Shown piece after piece: positions 1-9,079 of a DNA stretch of 64,000 nt. Position numbers and translations under genes: made by a program. The stretch is taken from the NCBI GenBank assembly GCA_016181005.1, contig JACPAE010000004.1:9865-73864 (forward strand). Reading direction: 5' to 3'. Positions within the stretch are counted from its first letter, which is position 1. The number at the start of each line of letters is the position of its first letter. Under the pieces are notes generated by a model. It was not told the origin of the DNA and searched no databases. It worked only from the letters and a program-made list of their open reading frames with translations. Origin of the DNA: Candidatus Aenigmatarchaeota archaeon (GTDB taxonomy: Archaea; Aenigmatarchaeota; Aenigmatarchaeia; CG10238-14; SCSR01).

Positions 1-2
1 AT

Positions 3-1007
3 TTACAGCAGTCACAAAAAGTAATTGAAGAGAAGTATTATCGAAGAGAACTTGACGAGGTTTCGTTTAAAAAAATCATGGACGATTATGAGTCTAGATT
101 AGTTGAGATTGGTGTCAAGTTAAAAACCTGGAAGCAGGAATTGGCAAAATTGGAAGAAGAAGCAAAGATGCCAGAAGAAAAAGGAAAACTGCCCAAAATT
201 CTAAAGCCTGTAATGTTAAAGGGTAAAAAGAAAGAACGATCTAAAGCCTTAGGAATTAAACTACCTAAATTCAAGCCTTCTGCAATCCCTGCACCTCTGC
301 CTGAAAAGATAGACCTCAAGAAAATCTGGGAAGCAAAAATTCCTAAAGAAGTCATTAAAGAAGTTATTTGTGCCGATTTGATGACGAAAGGTGTCTACAC
401 AGTGCGGCCCAATGATACCTTGAATTATGTTATTCGAGTGTTCGCCGACAAAAAAATCAGTGGGACACCTGTCATGAATGGAAATAATTTGGTTGGTGTA
501 ATAGCAGAGTCTGATATACTGAAGTTCATAGGAAGTAAAGAGTTGCTGTCGCGTGGTAGTTCAAGGCTGAAGACGTTAAGTGAGATGAAAGTCGAAGATG
601 TAATGCATAAAAACCCTGTTTTTGTTTACGAGTATACAAAATTGTCAGAGGCCACCGACTTGATTAATGAACATGATATAACTCGATTGCCTGTCTTAAA
701 TGAAAAACGGCATTTGGTAGGAATTTTGACAAAAAGCGATATCATGCGTGGCGTTTCCAAAGAGCTTCTATTCAAAATACTTGAAAAACGTGAGCTTGAA
801 AGAATACTTAAGGTTGAGACTGACATCGATGAAATTTTGAAGATTGTGGAAAGAAAAGGTTCTATCGGAGTCTCTGAGATTAAAAAAAGGTTAATATTAC
901 CCGAAGATAAAATAGAAGAATGGGGGAAAGTTCTGGAAAAGCATAACCTACTTGAGATGTTTTATCCACCACTCGGAAAGCCAGAATTCAGGAAGAAGAT
1001 AAAATGA
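3..1007 (+). CDS. CBS-domain protein, 5' end outside the window
   Basis: The reading frame is open to the left edge (first complete codon at base 3), so the true start lies upstream; the first ATG at 78 is internal to a charged helical region and need not be the start. An N-terminal coiled-coil and basic linker (about 100 residues) precede two CBS domains, with CADLMTKGVYTVRPNDTL opening the first and VEDVMHKNPVFVYEYTKLSE the second. A C-terminal helical stretch looks winged-helix-like. CBS pairs usually bind adenine nucleotides and regulate a partner. The stop overlaps the secretion ATPase start by 4 nt (ATGA), so the two are probably co-translated and the protein may regulate pilus assembly; that role is inference. 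Confidence 0.8.
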   Translation, partial: LQQSQKVIEEKYYRRELDEVSFKKIMDDYESRLVEIGVKLKTWKQELAKLEEEAKMPEEKGKLPKILKPVMLKGKKKERSKALGIKLPKFKPSAIPAPLPEKIDLKKIWEAKIPKEVIKEVICADLMTKGVYTVRPNDTLNYVIRVFADKKISGTPVMNGNNLVGVIAESDILKFIGSKELLSRGSSRLKTLSEMKVEDVMHKNPVFVYEYTKLSEATDLINEHDITRLPVLNEKRHLVGILTKSDIMRGVSKELLFKILEKRELERILKVETDIDEILKIVERKGSIGVSEIKKRLILPEDKIEEWGKVLEKHNLLEMFYPPLGKPEFRKKIK

Positions 1008-2536
1008 AAGACAGCACTATTTTAGCCCATTATTATGTGGATGCACACAAAGTCAAGGGAGAGGTGAGCATCGAAAGGACGTCTAAAGAATTTGTTCCCT
1101 TGTATGTTCTCAAGGTTCCAGAGGTTCAACCTGCTACGTTAGCATTGATGGATCAGATAAGAGAGAAAATTTTAAGCGAAGTCGCAATAAAAACAACAGA
1201 ATTGCTGGAGCCTAAAGCTTTCGAAGACTTGAAAATAAAATTTTTCGACCGCTCCTACGACCTATTGAGAAGAGAATTATCAAATGAGCGCGAAGAAATC
1301 TGGGAATTTTTGGCCGGCACGTTAGTTCATGAAATGCTAGGCTTGGGAAAAATAGAACTTTTGTTGGCCGACGGTGATTTGGAAGACATAGTTGTAAACA
1401 ATGCGGAAGAACCGTTGTGGGTTTACCATAAAAAGTACGGCTGGCTCAAAACAAACGTCTCCATTCAGTCAGAAGCTCAAATACAAAACTATTCCGCAAT
1501 GATCGGGCGAAGATCAGGGAGGCAGATTACAACTCTTAATCCCTTGATGGATGCACACATGACAACAGGAGACAGGGTTAATGCAACACTTTTTCCTATC
1601 AGCACATTTGGCAACACAATTAGCATAAGAAAGTTCAGGAGGAAACCATGGGTTATCACAGATGTTCTGGAAAACAAGACCGTAACTTTGGATATTGCAG
1701 CTTTGTTGTGGTTGGCGATTCAATACGAAACTAATATCATTTTTTCTGGTGGAACAGCAACCGGCAAGACTTCTTTCCTAAATGTCTTAATGCCTTTCAT
1801 TCCACCTAATCAAAGAATTATAAGTATAGAAGACACGCGAGAAATACAGTTGCCGAAATTTCTACATTGGGTCCCGTTGACAACAAGAGAGGTAAATCCA
1901 GAAGGCAAGGGTGGTGTTTCAATGCTAGATCTTCTTGTGAACAGCTTGAGGATGAGGCCGGACAGGATAATCGTAGGCGAGATAAGAAGAGGAGAGCAGG
2001 CAGAAGTTTTGTTCGAAGCAATGCATACAGGCCACAGTGTCTATGCAACACTGCACGCAGACACGGCAGAACAAACTTACAGAAGGTTGGTAAACCCACC
2101 AATTGATGTTCCCGAATCTTTAATGGAAGCACTTCATCTGATCGCAGTCTCTTTTAGAGACAGGAGGAAAGGATTAAGAAGAATCTTCCAGCTTGCAGAG
2201 ATTGTACCAGCTTTCAAAGGCGAGGAATTCAAGCCATTTATCAACGTTCTTTACAGATGGAATCCTGTTAAAGACAATATGTTGAAAGTGAAGCAAAGCA
2301 TTAGAATTCTGGACGAGTTGAAATTGCATACAGGCATGACTGATCACGAATTCAAGCGTGATTTGCGTGAAAAGACAGATATCTTGAAATGGATGTTAAA
2401 CAAAAACATCAGGACTGTTGACGGTATAGGCAAAGTTGTCGTTGAATACTATTTTGACCCCGATAGAGTTCTTAAAGTTGTTAAGAAGAATGAAAATCCA
2501 AGTGTCCTAGTTCCGCCATCCTTGCTCAAGGTGTAG
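1004..2536 (+). CDS. Type IV pilus/Tad-type secretion ATPase
   Basis: Cytoplasmic hexameric ATPase of the PilB/TadA/ArlI (type II/IV secretion) superfamily that powers pilin assembly. Visible motifs: Walker A GGTATGKTS near residue 250, an Asp box IISIEDTREIQLP, Walker B region PDRIIVGEIRRGEQ and the His box GHSVYATLHAD. An N-terminal domain of about 200 residues precedes the core, and the 510-residue length is normal for archaeal members. It starts in a 4-nt overlap with the CBS gene and is followed after 3 nt by two TadC-like membrane proteins, the standard archaeal pilus arrangement. No retraction ATPase is seen nearby. Whether it makes an adhesive pilus or an archaellum-like filament cannot be told; the pilin at 5212 is the closest candidate substrate. 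Confidence 0.93.
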   Translation: MKDSTILAHYYVDAHKVKGEVSIERTSKEFVPLYVLKVPEVQPATLALMDQIREKILSEVAIKTTELLEPKAFEDLKIKFFDRSYDLLRRELSNEREEIWEFLAGTLVHEMLGLGKIELLLADGDLEDIVVNNAEEPLWVYHKKYGWLKTNVSIQSEAQIQNYSAMIGRRSGRQITTLNPLMDAHMTTGDRVNATLFPISTFGNTISIRKFRRKPWVITDVLENKTVTLDIAALLWLAIQYETNIIFSGGTATGKTSFLNVLMPFIPPNQRIISIEDTREIQLPKFLHWVPLTTREVNPEGKGGVSMLDLLVNSLRMRPDRIIVGEIRRGEQAEVLFEAMHTGHSVYATLHADTAEQTYRRLVNPPIDVPESLMEALHLIAVSFRDRRKGLRRIFQLAEIVPAFKGEEFKPFINVLYRWNPVKDNMLKVKQSIRILDELKLHTGMTDHEFKRDLREKTDILKWMLNKNIRTVDGIGKVVVEYYFDPDRVLKVVKKNENPSVLVPPSLLKV

Positions 2537-2539
2537 TTA

Positions 2540-3442
2540 ATGCCGTTTACTCGAGTGCCGATAGTACCCTTTCCTTTAAACAAAGCATTGACCTATGCGA
2601 GGAATTTTGGTATGATTGGTCTAGGAAGCAGACTTTCAAACTTCTTCCCACAACTATCACTTTATCTTTACCAATCAGAATCTTATCTGGACAAGGATGA
2701 ATACACAACTATAGCCCTCTTAACTGGAATTTTCTGGTTATTATTATTTTTTTCATTCGGCATATTACTTTCATTTGTTGCACAAGTCCCAAGTAATTTT
2801 CTTTTCATAGTCTCGTCATCATCAATAGCTCTAGGATTATTATCTTTCTTTTATGTAATCTTTTACCCTAAAGTGCTTGTCACCAGAAAAGTTAGGGAAT
2901 TGGAAAAGAATTTACTGTTTGCATTGCGGCATTTGCTGATTCAAACAAAGTCAGGCATACCTCTTTTTGATGCCATAGCATCAGTTGCCAAGTCGAATTA
3001 CGGCTTGGTGTCGCATGAATTCAACGAAGTTGTTAGAAAAATAAGCACCGGCACTAGTGACGTTGATTCATTGGAAGAACTGTCTTTAAAGAGTCCTTCC
3101 TTATATTTCAGAAGAGCTCTCTGGCAGATATCAAATACCATTAGGGCGGGTGCAGACATTTCCACTACGCTAGAGAACATTGTTGTAAATCTAGCAAACG
3201 AACAGAGAATTCTTGTAAGAAAATACGGCTCCCAGCTTAATCCATTAGCTTTCATTTACATGATGTTCGGCGTTATCATACCGAGTTTGGGCATAGCCCT
3301 CCTGATAACCCTTTCTTCATTTACAGGGCTACCGATAAAGCAATTTTACTTTTGGATTATTCTTGCACTTTTGATTTTATTCAAATTCAACTTTTTGGGC
3401 ATTGTGAAAAGCAGAAGACCGTCGGTGGAAGTTTATGTATAG
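2540..3442 (+). CDS. TadC/GspF-like pilus membrane platform protein
   Basis: Polytopic inner-membrane protein of the type II secretion F domain family, which anchors the assembly ATPase and lifts pilin subunits. It has paired hydrophobic segments near residues 60-110 and near the C-terminus, separated by a cytoplasmic helical T2SSF domain (about 120-230) containing LRHLLIQTKSGIPLFDAI and SNTIRAGADISTTLE. It lies 3 nt after the ATPase and overlaps the next TadC-like gene by 8 nt, so the three form one operon. Confidence 0.85.
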   Translation: MPFTRVPIVPFPLNKALTYARNFGMIGLGSRLSNFFPQLSLYLYQSESYLDKDEYTTIALLTGIFWLLLFFSFGILLSFVAQVPSNFLFIVSSSSIALGLLSFFYVIFYPKVLVTRKVRELEKNLLFALRHLLIQTKSGIPLFDAIASVAKSNYGLVSHEFNEVVRKISTGTSDVDSLEELSLKSPSLYFRRALWQISNTIRAGADISTTLENIVVNLANEQRILVRKYGSQLNPLAFIYMMFGVIIPSLGIALLITLSSFTGLPIKQFYFWIILALLILFKFNFLGIVKSRRPSVEVYV

Positions 3443-4418
3443 ATTCCTTTATGCAATAAGTCCAGTAAGGTACAGAAAATGGGTTGAAAAGCATATCGAC
3501 TACTGCGATTTCACCGTCTCTCCAATCCGATTAATAGGATTCCTTATACTGTTCGGTATAGTAGCAAGCTTTGCAGTTAGTTTTCTTTTGTTTTCGTTAA
3601 AGCTGTTAACATTCCAGGCCTTTCTTTTGGCATGGGCTATTGGTTTTGCTGGGTTTGAAGTTCTAGGACATTTAATGCTGATTTTTATTGCAGACAGCAG
3701 ATCTAATTTCGTCGAACAAATCTTGCCCGATGCCCTTCAAATAATTTCGTCTAATATGCGTTCTGGTCTGACACCGGATAAAGCAATTCTAACATCTGCG
3801 CGTCCGGAGTTCGGGCCTTTGGAAAAGGAATTGAGAAAAGCGGCAGAAGAGGCTTTGTCAGGAAAATCTTTCGAGGAGGCGCTTAGTGGCATATCGACTA
3901 AGATTAAATCAAAAATTTTGGACAAAACAGTCAGCCTAATTATAGAAGGACTGATTAAAGGGGGCAGCATAACTTCTTTGCTGGATAGCGTTGCAGATGA
4001 CATAAGGCAGGCGAGAATATTGCGTGACGAGATAAGATCTTATGTAATGATGTACGGAATTTTCATTTTCTTTGCAGTTGGCATAGGCGCGCCTCTGCTT
4101 TACTCTGTATCGACCTACCTAGTTCAAACAATGGCAAAACTTGGGGGGGCTGTCGATTTGCAAACGTTGGTAACCAATAGTGCAATACCGCTTTTAAGGT
4201 TCAAGCCAGCCGAGATATCTACAGACTTTCTAAGAATGTATTCGTATATCTCCATCTTCATCACAGCTCTTTTCGGAAGCATGCTCATAGGCCTTATACA
4301 GGATGGTTCGGAGAAAAATGGGCTGAAGCTCTTCCCGGTACTTCTTGGTATAGGGTTAGCAGTTTTCATCCTCTCGCAGATAGCATTAAAAGCTATTTTC
4401 GGCACGATAATAGCATAG
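3435..4418 (+). CDS. Second TadC/GspF-like pilus membrane platform protein
   Basis: Paralogous F-family platform protein of 327 residues. The T2SSF domain carries LPDALQIISSNMRSGLTPDK and GLIKGGSITSLLDSVADDIR, with hydrophobic segments on both sides (about 35-85, 205-235, 275-325). Archaeal pilus systems often have either one long or two separate TadC proteins; here there are two genes overlapping by 8 nt. Its stop is 1 nt from the end of the convergent RecA-like ATPase gene. Confidence 0.85.
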   Translation: MYRFLYAISPVRYRKWVEKHIDYCDFTVSPIRLIGFLILFGIVASFAVSFLLFSLKLLTFQAFLLAWAIGFAGFEVLGHLMLIFIADSRSNFVEQILPDALQIISSNMRSGLTPDKAILTSARPEFGPLEKELRKAAEEALSGKSFEEALSGISTKIKSKILDKTVSLIIEGLIKGGSITSLLDSVADDIRQARILRDEIRSYVMMYGIFIFFAVGIGAPLLYSVSTYLVQTMAKLGGAVDLQTLVTNSAIPLLRFKPAEISTDFLRMYSYISIFITALFGSMLIGLIQDGSEKNGLKLFPVLLGIGLAVFILSQIALKAIFGTIIA

Positions 4419-4419
4419 A

Positions 4420-5124
4420 CTAGAGCTTTGTCACTTCTATACCATTTTTAGTTATCTTGTAAGGATGGATGAAATGAGAGTGCTCGCTCCGTCTCATCTT
4501 CGTAACCGTCATAATTCTTCTAAACTCGTCCCTCACATACATTGTATCCAGCTTTATAACCATGTCGCCTACAAAATCTATAAACTCACTCCTCTCGCCT
4601 TTCTCCGGTATTTCTGCTGTCAAAAGGGAAGTTACGCCACGGTCCTTGAAGCCGTCGAACAACGCCACCAGCTCACTTCTTATTTGGAACTTGTCTTCAA
4701 ACATCATGTCTATTATAGAAACAGAGTCTATCACAAGTCGTTTGGCCTTTGTACTGTCTATCATTTCAATCACCTTTTTCGACAGCTCTGGCATGGACAT
4801 TGTCAGAACCTTCTTCTTCTCTAGAGGATGGAAAACCCTCTTTATTCTCAGTGGCCAGAAGGTTAGCATCTTTTTCTTTTCCAACTCTTCCAAATCCCAT
4901 CCGAGTGTATCCTTTACGTCATATTTTATGTCTTCTGCCCTTTGCTCCAAAGTTATGTAGACTCCTGGCTCTTTGTATTTGGCGGCTCCTGTGTAGAGGA
5001 ATTGACTGCAAAATAGAGTTTTACCTGTACCGGGATGGCCTCCTATTATAGTAACGGATGACGGCACTAGGCCGCCTTCTACCATATCGTCAAAACCCTT
5101 GATTCCAGTTGGAACCCTTTCCAT
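4420..5124 (-). CDS. RecA-superfamily ATPase of the KaiC/RAD55/ArlH type
   Basis: Single-domain RecA-fold ATPase of 234 residues. Walker A is GGHPGTGKT at residues 28-36, a Walker B-like KRLVIDSVS lies near 125-133, and the start MERVPTGIKGFDDMVEGGL is typical of archaeal KaiC-like proteins. Related proteins include ArlH, the non-motor regulatory ATPase of the archaellum. Its position, convergent with the secretion ATPase operon and divergent from a pilin, makes an ArlH-like role plausible but unproven; a general RadA-paralogue role is the alternative. Confidence 0.8.
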   Translation of the reverse strand: MERVPTGIKGFDDMVEGGLVPSSVTIIGGHPGTGKTLFCSQFLYTGAAKYKEPGVYITLEQRAEDIKYDVKDTLGWDLEELEKKKMLTFWPLRIKRVFHPLEKKKVLTMSMPELSKKVIEMIDSTKAKRLVIDSVSIIDMMFEDKFQIRSELVALFDGFKDRGVTSLLTAEIPEKGERSEFIDFVGDMVIKLDTMYVRDEFRRIMTVTKMRRSEHSHFIHPYKITKNGIEVTKL

Positions 5125-5172
5125 TAATTAAAGTTGAATTTTCTTTTTATTAAGGTTTAATTCTGCATAAGG

Positions 5173-5180
5173 TTTAAAAG
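5173..5180 (+). promoter_or_regulatory. TATA box of the pilin gene
   Basis: TTTAAAAG centred about 36 nt before the pilin ATG at 5212 in an A/T-rich intergenic stretch. Archaeal transcription starts about 25 nt past the TATA centre, so the leader would be only about 10 nt; no Shine-Dalgarno sequence is visible. Confidence 0.5.
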
Positions 5181-5211
5181 GGAGTAAACACAATTAATCT
5201 TAACGAATTAT

Positions 5212-5670
5212 ATGAGGAAAGGACAAACTGCTTTAGAATATCTAATGACATACGGTTGGGCTATTCTTATAGTAATTATCGTTATAGGAGCACTTTATGC
5301 TCTAGGTTTGACAAAGACGTGCAGGTGGACTGGAACTCAGGTAACCGGCTTTACAGGCGGAGGCTTTCAGGCAGCTACGCCCAAAGTTGATGCAAGCGAT
5401 GCAAGTCTAGTTTTCGATTTAAATAGGATAGGAGCTTCAACCGTCACGTACAACAACTCAACAGCCACAATTAGTGGCTCATCGCAGTCAGGTACACTGA
5501 CAGGAGGCTCTGCAACAATAGCAAACGGCGACACAAGAGTGCTGACATTCAGCGGGTTTACAGGGCTGGTTTCAGGTGACTGCTATGCAATCGACGTTTC
5601 AATATCATACACAGAAGATGGAAGAGTTTTTACCTCTGCCGGAAGAATTAGCGGAGCAATAGAAGCTTAA
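5212..5670 (+). CDS. Archaeal type IV pilin with class III signal peptide
   Basis: Secreted filament subunit of 152 residues. The N-terminus MRKGQTALEYLMTYGWA has the class III signature (prepilin peptidase site at RKG|Q, then Q-x3-E-Y), followed by a hydrophobic assembly helix to about residue 32. The rest is a Ser/Thr/Gly-rich beta domain with two Cys (TCRW and DCYAID) that could form a disulfide. It sits beside the assembly ATPase operon, so it is the likely major or minor subunit handled by that machine. The next gene is convergent. Confidence 0.88.
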   Translation: MRKGQTALEYLMTYGWAILIVIIVIGALYALGLTKTCRWTGTQVTGFTGGGFQAATPKVDASDASLVFDLNRIGASTVTYNNSTATISGSSQSGTLTGGSATIANGDTRVLTFSGFTGLVSGDCYAIDVSISYTEDGRVFTSAGRISGAIEA

Positions 5671-5671
5671 A

Positions 5672-7174
5672 TTACATAAAAGTTTCCAAGTCCTTGTCGC
5701 TGATTTTCGCATTATTAAAATTCTTAATGTCGTCTTCTAACCTGACAGATTTCTCCACAGACTTGCTCTGTCTTTCCCTCACGTTTATCAGGATAGGATA
5801 GTTGACAGCCTCCCCGACTATGTAAACCTCTCCCACTTTCAAGCCCGGTATGGAGTCGAGTATGCCGCCGGTGACACCTTCCGAGCTTTCCTTTATGTGG
5901 TCAATATCATAAGGGTTGGTTACGCGCATAATCATATGAGTGTTGCATTGGGACAGCGCTGTTGTTGAAAGTCCTGCCGGCCTTTGAGTAATCAGAGCCA
6001 AGCAGGCGTTGAACTTCCTGCCTTCCCTTGCAATCTGCTCTATTATGCCTCTGGACAGCGCATGCTCATAATCTTCCCCCTCCGGCGCAAATTGGTGGGC
6101 CTCTTCGACAAAAAGGACAAACGGCGATATCTTTTTTCCCCTTCTCGCGTCGAACAATTCCCTAGCAAAGTACGACACGATTATCTGCTTCCTCTTCTTG
6201 TCTACTATGTCCGACAGGTCAAGTATGCTGAGATTGCCTTGGAATGCAAGATCCTTTATGGTTGGATAGTCTCTGTTACTGAACAGTCCTGTCTGGTTCA
6301 GCTCGTGCATCCAGGAAAGCATCGCTGATTTTGTTGCGTCCTTGATGCTGCTGTCCTGCACCGCGGTGATCAAGTCTTCCATGTCGTATGCCGGCTTTGC
6401 TGCCTTCAGATTTTTCATCACAGGCGCTATTTCCCTTCTCTGTACAGGCGACATCTTCGGCATCAGCGCGGACATCTCGTAAGGAGATAGGCTATGCGTT
6501 GCGATTGAGATATCCTTGCCGTCATAGATTTTAGTGGACTTCCTGTATCCCTCGTCCTTTTCAAAGCCGCCGTATTCCCCATGCGGATCTATAAGAATTA
6601 TTGAAGGCCTTGAGTTTCTATCTTTGTTGAGCAACTCTTCAATCAAGACAGATACAGTATAGCTTTTACCGGCACCTGATATTGCAAGAATTGCCAAGTG
6701 CTTCTGGAACAATCGTGTGAGATTCAACTTTGCGTCAACATTGTGAAATTCTATCCTGCCAATTGAAAGGCCATTGACCTCATCCAAACCGAGAAAATTA
6801 TTGAGTATCTTTTCGTCCACTGCGTAAACTTTGCTGCTGGGGGAAATCGGGAATGTTACCCTTTTTTGCCTATTGCTTGAAAGAACACCTAATGGATGAG
6901 CCTGCGCAACAAGATATTCCCACCTGTCAACTGGAAACTGCTCTATCAAAGGCCTGCCGGATTTTTCAAACTCGCTTACGGACTCTGGACGTGTATAATA
7001 GCGGTTTGTTTTTATTATTTCTTCAACCCTAGCAACTAAAAGGCCGTCATGGGAATCTATCTGGACAAACTGCCCTTTCCTTACAGGGACGCCTTTGTTG
7101 TCGTTTATGACGAACCAGAATTCTTGGCTGCTCGGGCCTGTCTCGGTTGAAACCACAGTTCCTATTTCCTGCAT
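5672..7174 (-). CDS. herA: HerA-like bipolar DNA helicase/translocase
   Basis: FtsK/HerA-superfamily ATPase of 500 residues. An N-terminal HAS-barrel-like beta domain (about 1-110) is followed by the ATPase core: Walker A ILAISGAGKSYTV near 165, Walker B with FVLFVEEAHQFAP near 350, a sensor region LALITQRPAGLS and an Arg-rich TRP/VTNPYDIDHI region near the end. HerA works with NurA in DNA end resection together with Mre11-Rad50. Neither NurA nor Rad50 is adjacent here; the divergent neighbour is a small Mre11-fold phosphoesterase. Length and motif order are normal. Confidence 0.85.
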   Translation of the reverse strand: MQEIGTVVSTETGPSSQEFWFVINDNKGVPVRKGQFVQIDSHDGLLVARVEEIIKTNRYYTRPESVSEFEKSGRPLIEQFPVDRWEYLVAQAHPLGVLSSNRQKRVTFPISPSSKVYAVDEKILNNFLGLDEVNGLSIGRIEFHNVDAKLNLTRLFQKHLAILAISGAGKSYTVSVLIEELLNKDRNSRPSIILIDPHGEYGGFEKDEGYRKSTKIYDGKDISIATHSLSPYEMSALMPKMSPVQRREIAPVMKNLKAAKPAYDMEDLITAVQDSSIKDATKSAMLSWMHELNQTGLFSNRDYPTIKDLAFQGNLSILDLSDIVDKKRKQIIVSYFARELFDARRGKKISPFVLFVEEAHQFAPEGEDYEHALSRGIIEQIAREGRKFNACLALITQRPAGLSTTALSQCNTHMIMRVTNPYDIDHIKESSEGVTGGILDSIPGLKVGEVYIVGEAVNYPILINVRERQSKSVEKSVRLEDDIKNFNNAKISDKDLETFM

Positions 7175-7206
7175 AGTTTTTAACTTGATTGTTAAAAGAT
7201 AAAAGT

Positions 7207-7980
7207 ATGCAAGTAAAGTTTTTGACCGACTATCCTGCCGCGTTCATCTCGGAAGAGAAGATGCTTGTAATTTCCGACATCCACATAGGCGTGGAATCCG
7301 AGCTTGGAAAGCTGGGGGTGAGGATCCACAAGCAGATAGAAAAATTCACGTCAGTGCTCGACAAGCTGATAGAAGAGACCAAGGCTGATACTTTGGTAAT
7401 TCTCGGTGACGTGAAGCATAAAGTCCCCGGAGCATCAATGCAGGAGCTGAGGGACATACCGAAATTCCTCAACCACCTTTCAACCAAGGCAAAGATAATA
7501 ATCTGCAAAGGAAACCACGATGACTTTCTGGAAAAATTAATTCCGGCAAATGTAAAGCTTTACGGCAGTAAAGGATTCAGGAAAGGCAAATACGGCTTCT
7601 TCCACGGTCATGCCTGGCCGTCAAAGGCTCTGCTAAAATGCGATTACATTTTCATGGGACACTTGCAACCTGCAGTCGAATTCAGAGACAAACTCGGATA
7701 CAGGTCTCGTCAGCAGGTGTGGCTCAAAGGTAAAATGGACGAAAAAGTCATGAAAAAGAAATACAAAACCAATAAGACAGGAAAACTTGACGTAATAGTC
7801 GTACCATCATTCAATCCAATGCTTGGAAGCCTTAATGTCATGGCCAAAAAAAATCTCTCAGGACCGTTGTTAGCAAACAATGCAGTAAATCTGGAAGAAA
7901 TGAAAGCATACCTTTTAGATGGAACTAGTTTAGGCATGTTAAAGAACATAAGAAAAAAGTTTCGGATGTATAATATTTAA
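7207..7980 (+). CDS. Calcineurin-like phosphoesterase (archaeal SbcD-related family)
   Basis: Metal-dependent phosphoesterase with all core motifs: SDIHIG (D-x-H), GDVKHK (GD-x-x-H variant), KGNHDD (GNHD) and FFHGHAWP plus MGHLQP for the last metal ligands. It matches the short archaeal SbcD-related family of about 220-260 residues, which lacks the capping domain of Mre11. ATG at 7207 is chosen over an in-frame TTG at 7189 because the latter would lie in the short A/T-rich promoter gap shared with the divergent HerA gene (32 nt between ATGs). The substrate is unknown; DNA-end processing with HerA is inference from position. Confidence 0.82.
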   Translation: MQVKFLTDYPAAFISEEKMLVISDIHIGVESELGKLGVRIHKQIEKFTSVLDKLIEETKADTLVILGDVKHKVPGASMQELRDIPKFLNHLSTKAKIIICKGNHDDFLEKLIPANVKLYGSKGFRKGKYGFFHGHAWPSKALLKCDYIFMGHLQPAVEFRDKLGYRSRQQVWLKGKMDEKVMKKKYKTNKTGKLDVIVVPSFNPMLGSLNVMAKKNLSGPLLANNAVNLEEMKAYLLDGTSLGMLKNIRKKFRMYNI

Positions 7981-8004
7981 GTACCTCAATAGTAATTAGT
8001 TGTT

Positions 8005-8889
8005 ATGAAAAAGTTCCTTATAGGATTGCTAAGCTTTTTGTTATTGGTCTCACCGGCATTAGCACTAAATATTTCTGTCTCTGTAGACAAAAATAAAGTC
8101 TTTATGGGAGATGAGATAACTTTGACAGGAAAAATAACATTCGATAATGGTACCTCCTCGGCATTCGATTATCGTGCCGCAGTCGTCGCACCAAAAAGAA
8201 TAGTGGTTTGCGATTCTAACAAAACAAAAACTGCTTCAGACGGCACCTTTTCACTAAAATGCAAATTACCCACTGCTCAGGAAGCCGCTAGTCTTGGCAT
8301 TCCAGCTTCAGACAGCCGTGCAGTTATACCTTATGTAGCTGGTGTCGCTGTTAAAGATCCTGCGACAAATGCAACTGTCAAGAAGCATGCGCGGGCAATA
8401 TTAGCAGTCAATCAAGACAAGTTTTCCACCGAACTAAATGGCGTATCCAAAAGTTTGGACGAATTCATGACGCATGCTCAAAATTTTGTGCCTGAATGCG
8501 ATCAAGTAGCAGAGAAAGCCGCAAGATACAATGTAACTGACGTTGAGACACAATGCTTGGAAATACAACAAAAAGTCAAAGATTTGATAACCGATGCGGC
8601 ATCTTTGTCCGAGCAAGCACAGCAGTTGGAGAGTAATATAAGCTCGTCTGGTATAGAAAGCTTTAGAGAGGCGTTGAAAACATTGCGCGACGATCTGAAA
8701 GATTTGAGAAATGAGATAAAGGATATTAAAGAAACAATTAAATCGATCAAATGGGAAGCAAGGAAAGAAGTTAGGAAATCACAGGAAGAACTTAGAAATG
8801 AGATTGAAGAAAAAAGAACTGAAATAAAACAACAGAGAATGGAAATAAGGGACTTGAGAAATAGAACAAGAGGTGTTCAAAGTGAATAA
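8005..8889 (+). CDS. Secreted protein with Ig-like domain and long C-terminal coiled coil
   Basis: A Sec signal peptide (MKKFLIGLLSFLLLVSPALA, cleavage expected after ALA) is followed by an Ig/bacterial-adhesin-like beta domain (about 22-130, beginning ISVSVDKNKVFMGDEITLTG). A helical domain with two Cys (VPECD and ETQCLE) follows, then a very charged coiled coil of about 85 residues to the C-terminus. There is no membrane anchor, so it is probably surface-associated through its partner. It overlaps the small lipoprotein gene by 17 nt, suggesting coupled expression. No family is recognised with confidence. Confidence 0.7.
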   Translation: MKKFLIGLLSFLLLVSPALALNISVSVDKNKVFMGDEITLTGKITFDNGTSSAFDYRAAVVAPKRIVVCDSNKTKTASDGTFSLKCKLPTAQEAASLGIPASDSRAVIPYVAGVAVKDPATNATVKKHARAILAVNQDKFSTELNGVSKSLDEFMTHAQNFVPECDQVAEKAARYNVTDVETQCLEIQQKVKDLITDAASLSEQAQQLESNISSSGIESFREALKTLRDDLKDLRNEIKDIKETIKSIKWEARKEVRKSQEELRNEIEEKRTEIKQQRMEIRDLRNRTRGVQSE

Positions 8890-9079
8890 GATTTTAATGG
8901 TAGGAGTGCTTTCACTGATAACAATGATATTTCTAGCAGGCTGTACAACTCAGCCAACAGCACCAACTGTCACTAGTGAAAATGTAGAATCATCTTCTGC
9001 TGCAACCGAGACAGCGTCAAGCGATTTCGTCAATCAATCTACACCTACCGCCGATCAAACAGTGCCTGACTTAGCTTAA
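8873..9079 (+). CDS. Small lipoprotein-like secreted protein
   Basis: A 68-residue product with a signal peptide ending in the lipobox-like FLAGC, followed by a Thr/Ser/Pro-rich low-complexity tail. The start is GTG (8873) or GTG (8882); both lie inside the end of the upstream gene. Lipid-anchored Ser/Thr-rich tails are typical of cell-surface linkers. The 3' end overlaps the convergent aIF5B gene by 9 nt. Function unknown. Confidence 0.6.
   Translation: MFKVNKILMVGVLSLITMIFLAGCTTQPTAPTVTSENVESSSAATETASSDFVNQSTPTADQTVPDLA

Noticed and set aside
7189-7206. TTG start for the phosphoesterase
   Set aside because: It lies in the short shared promoter gap and adds residues not typical for the family; ATG 7207 fits.
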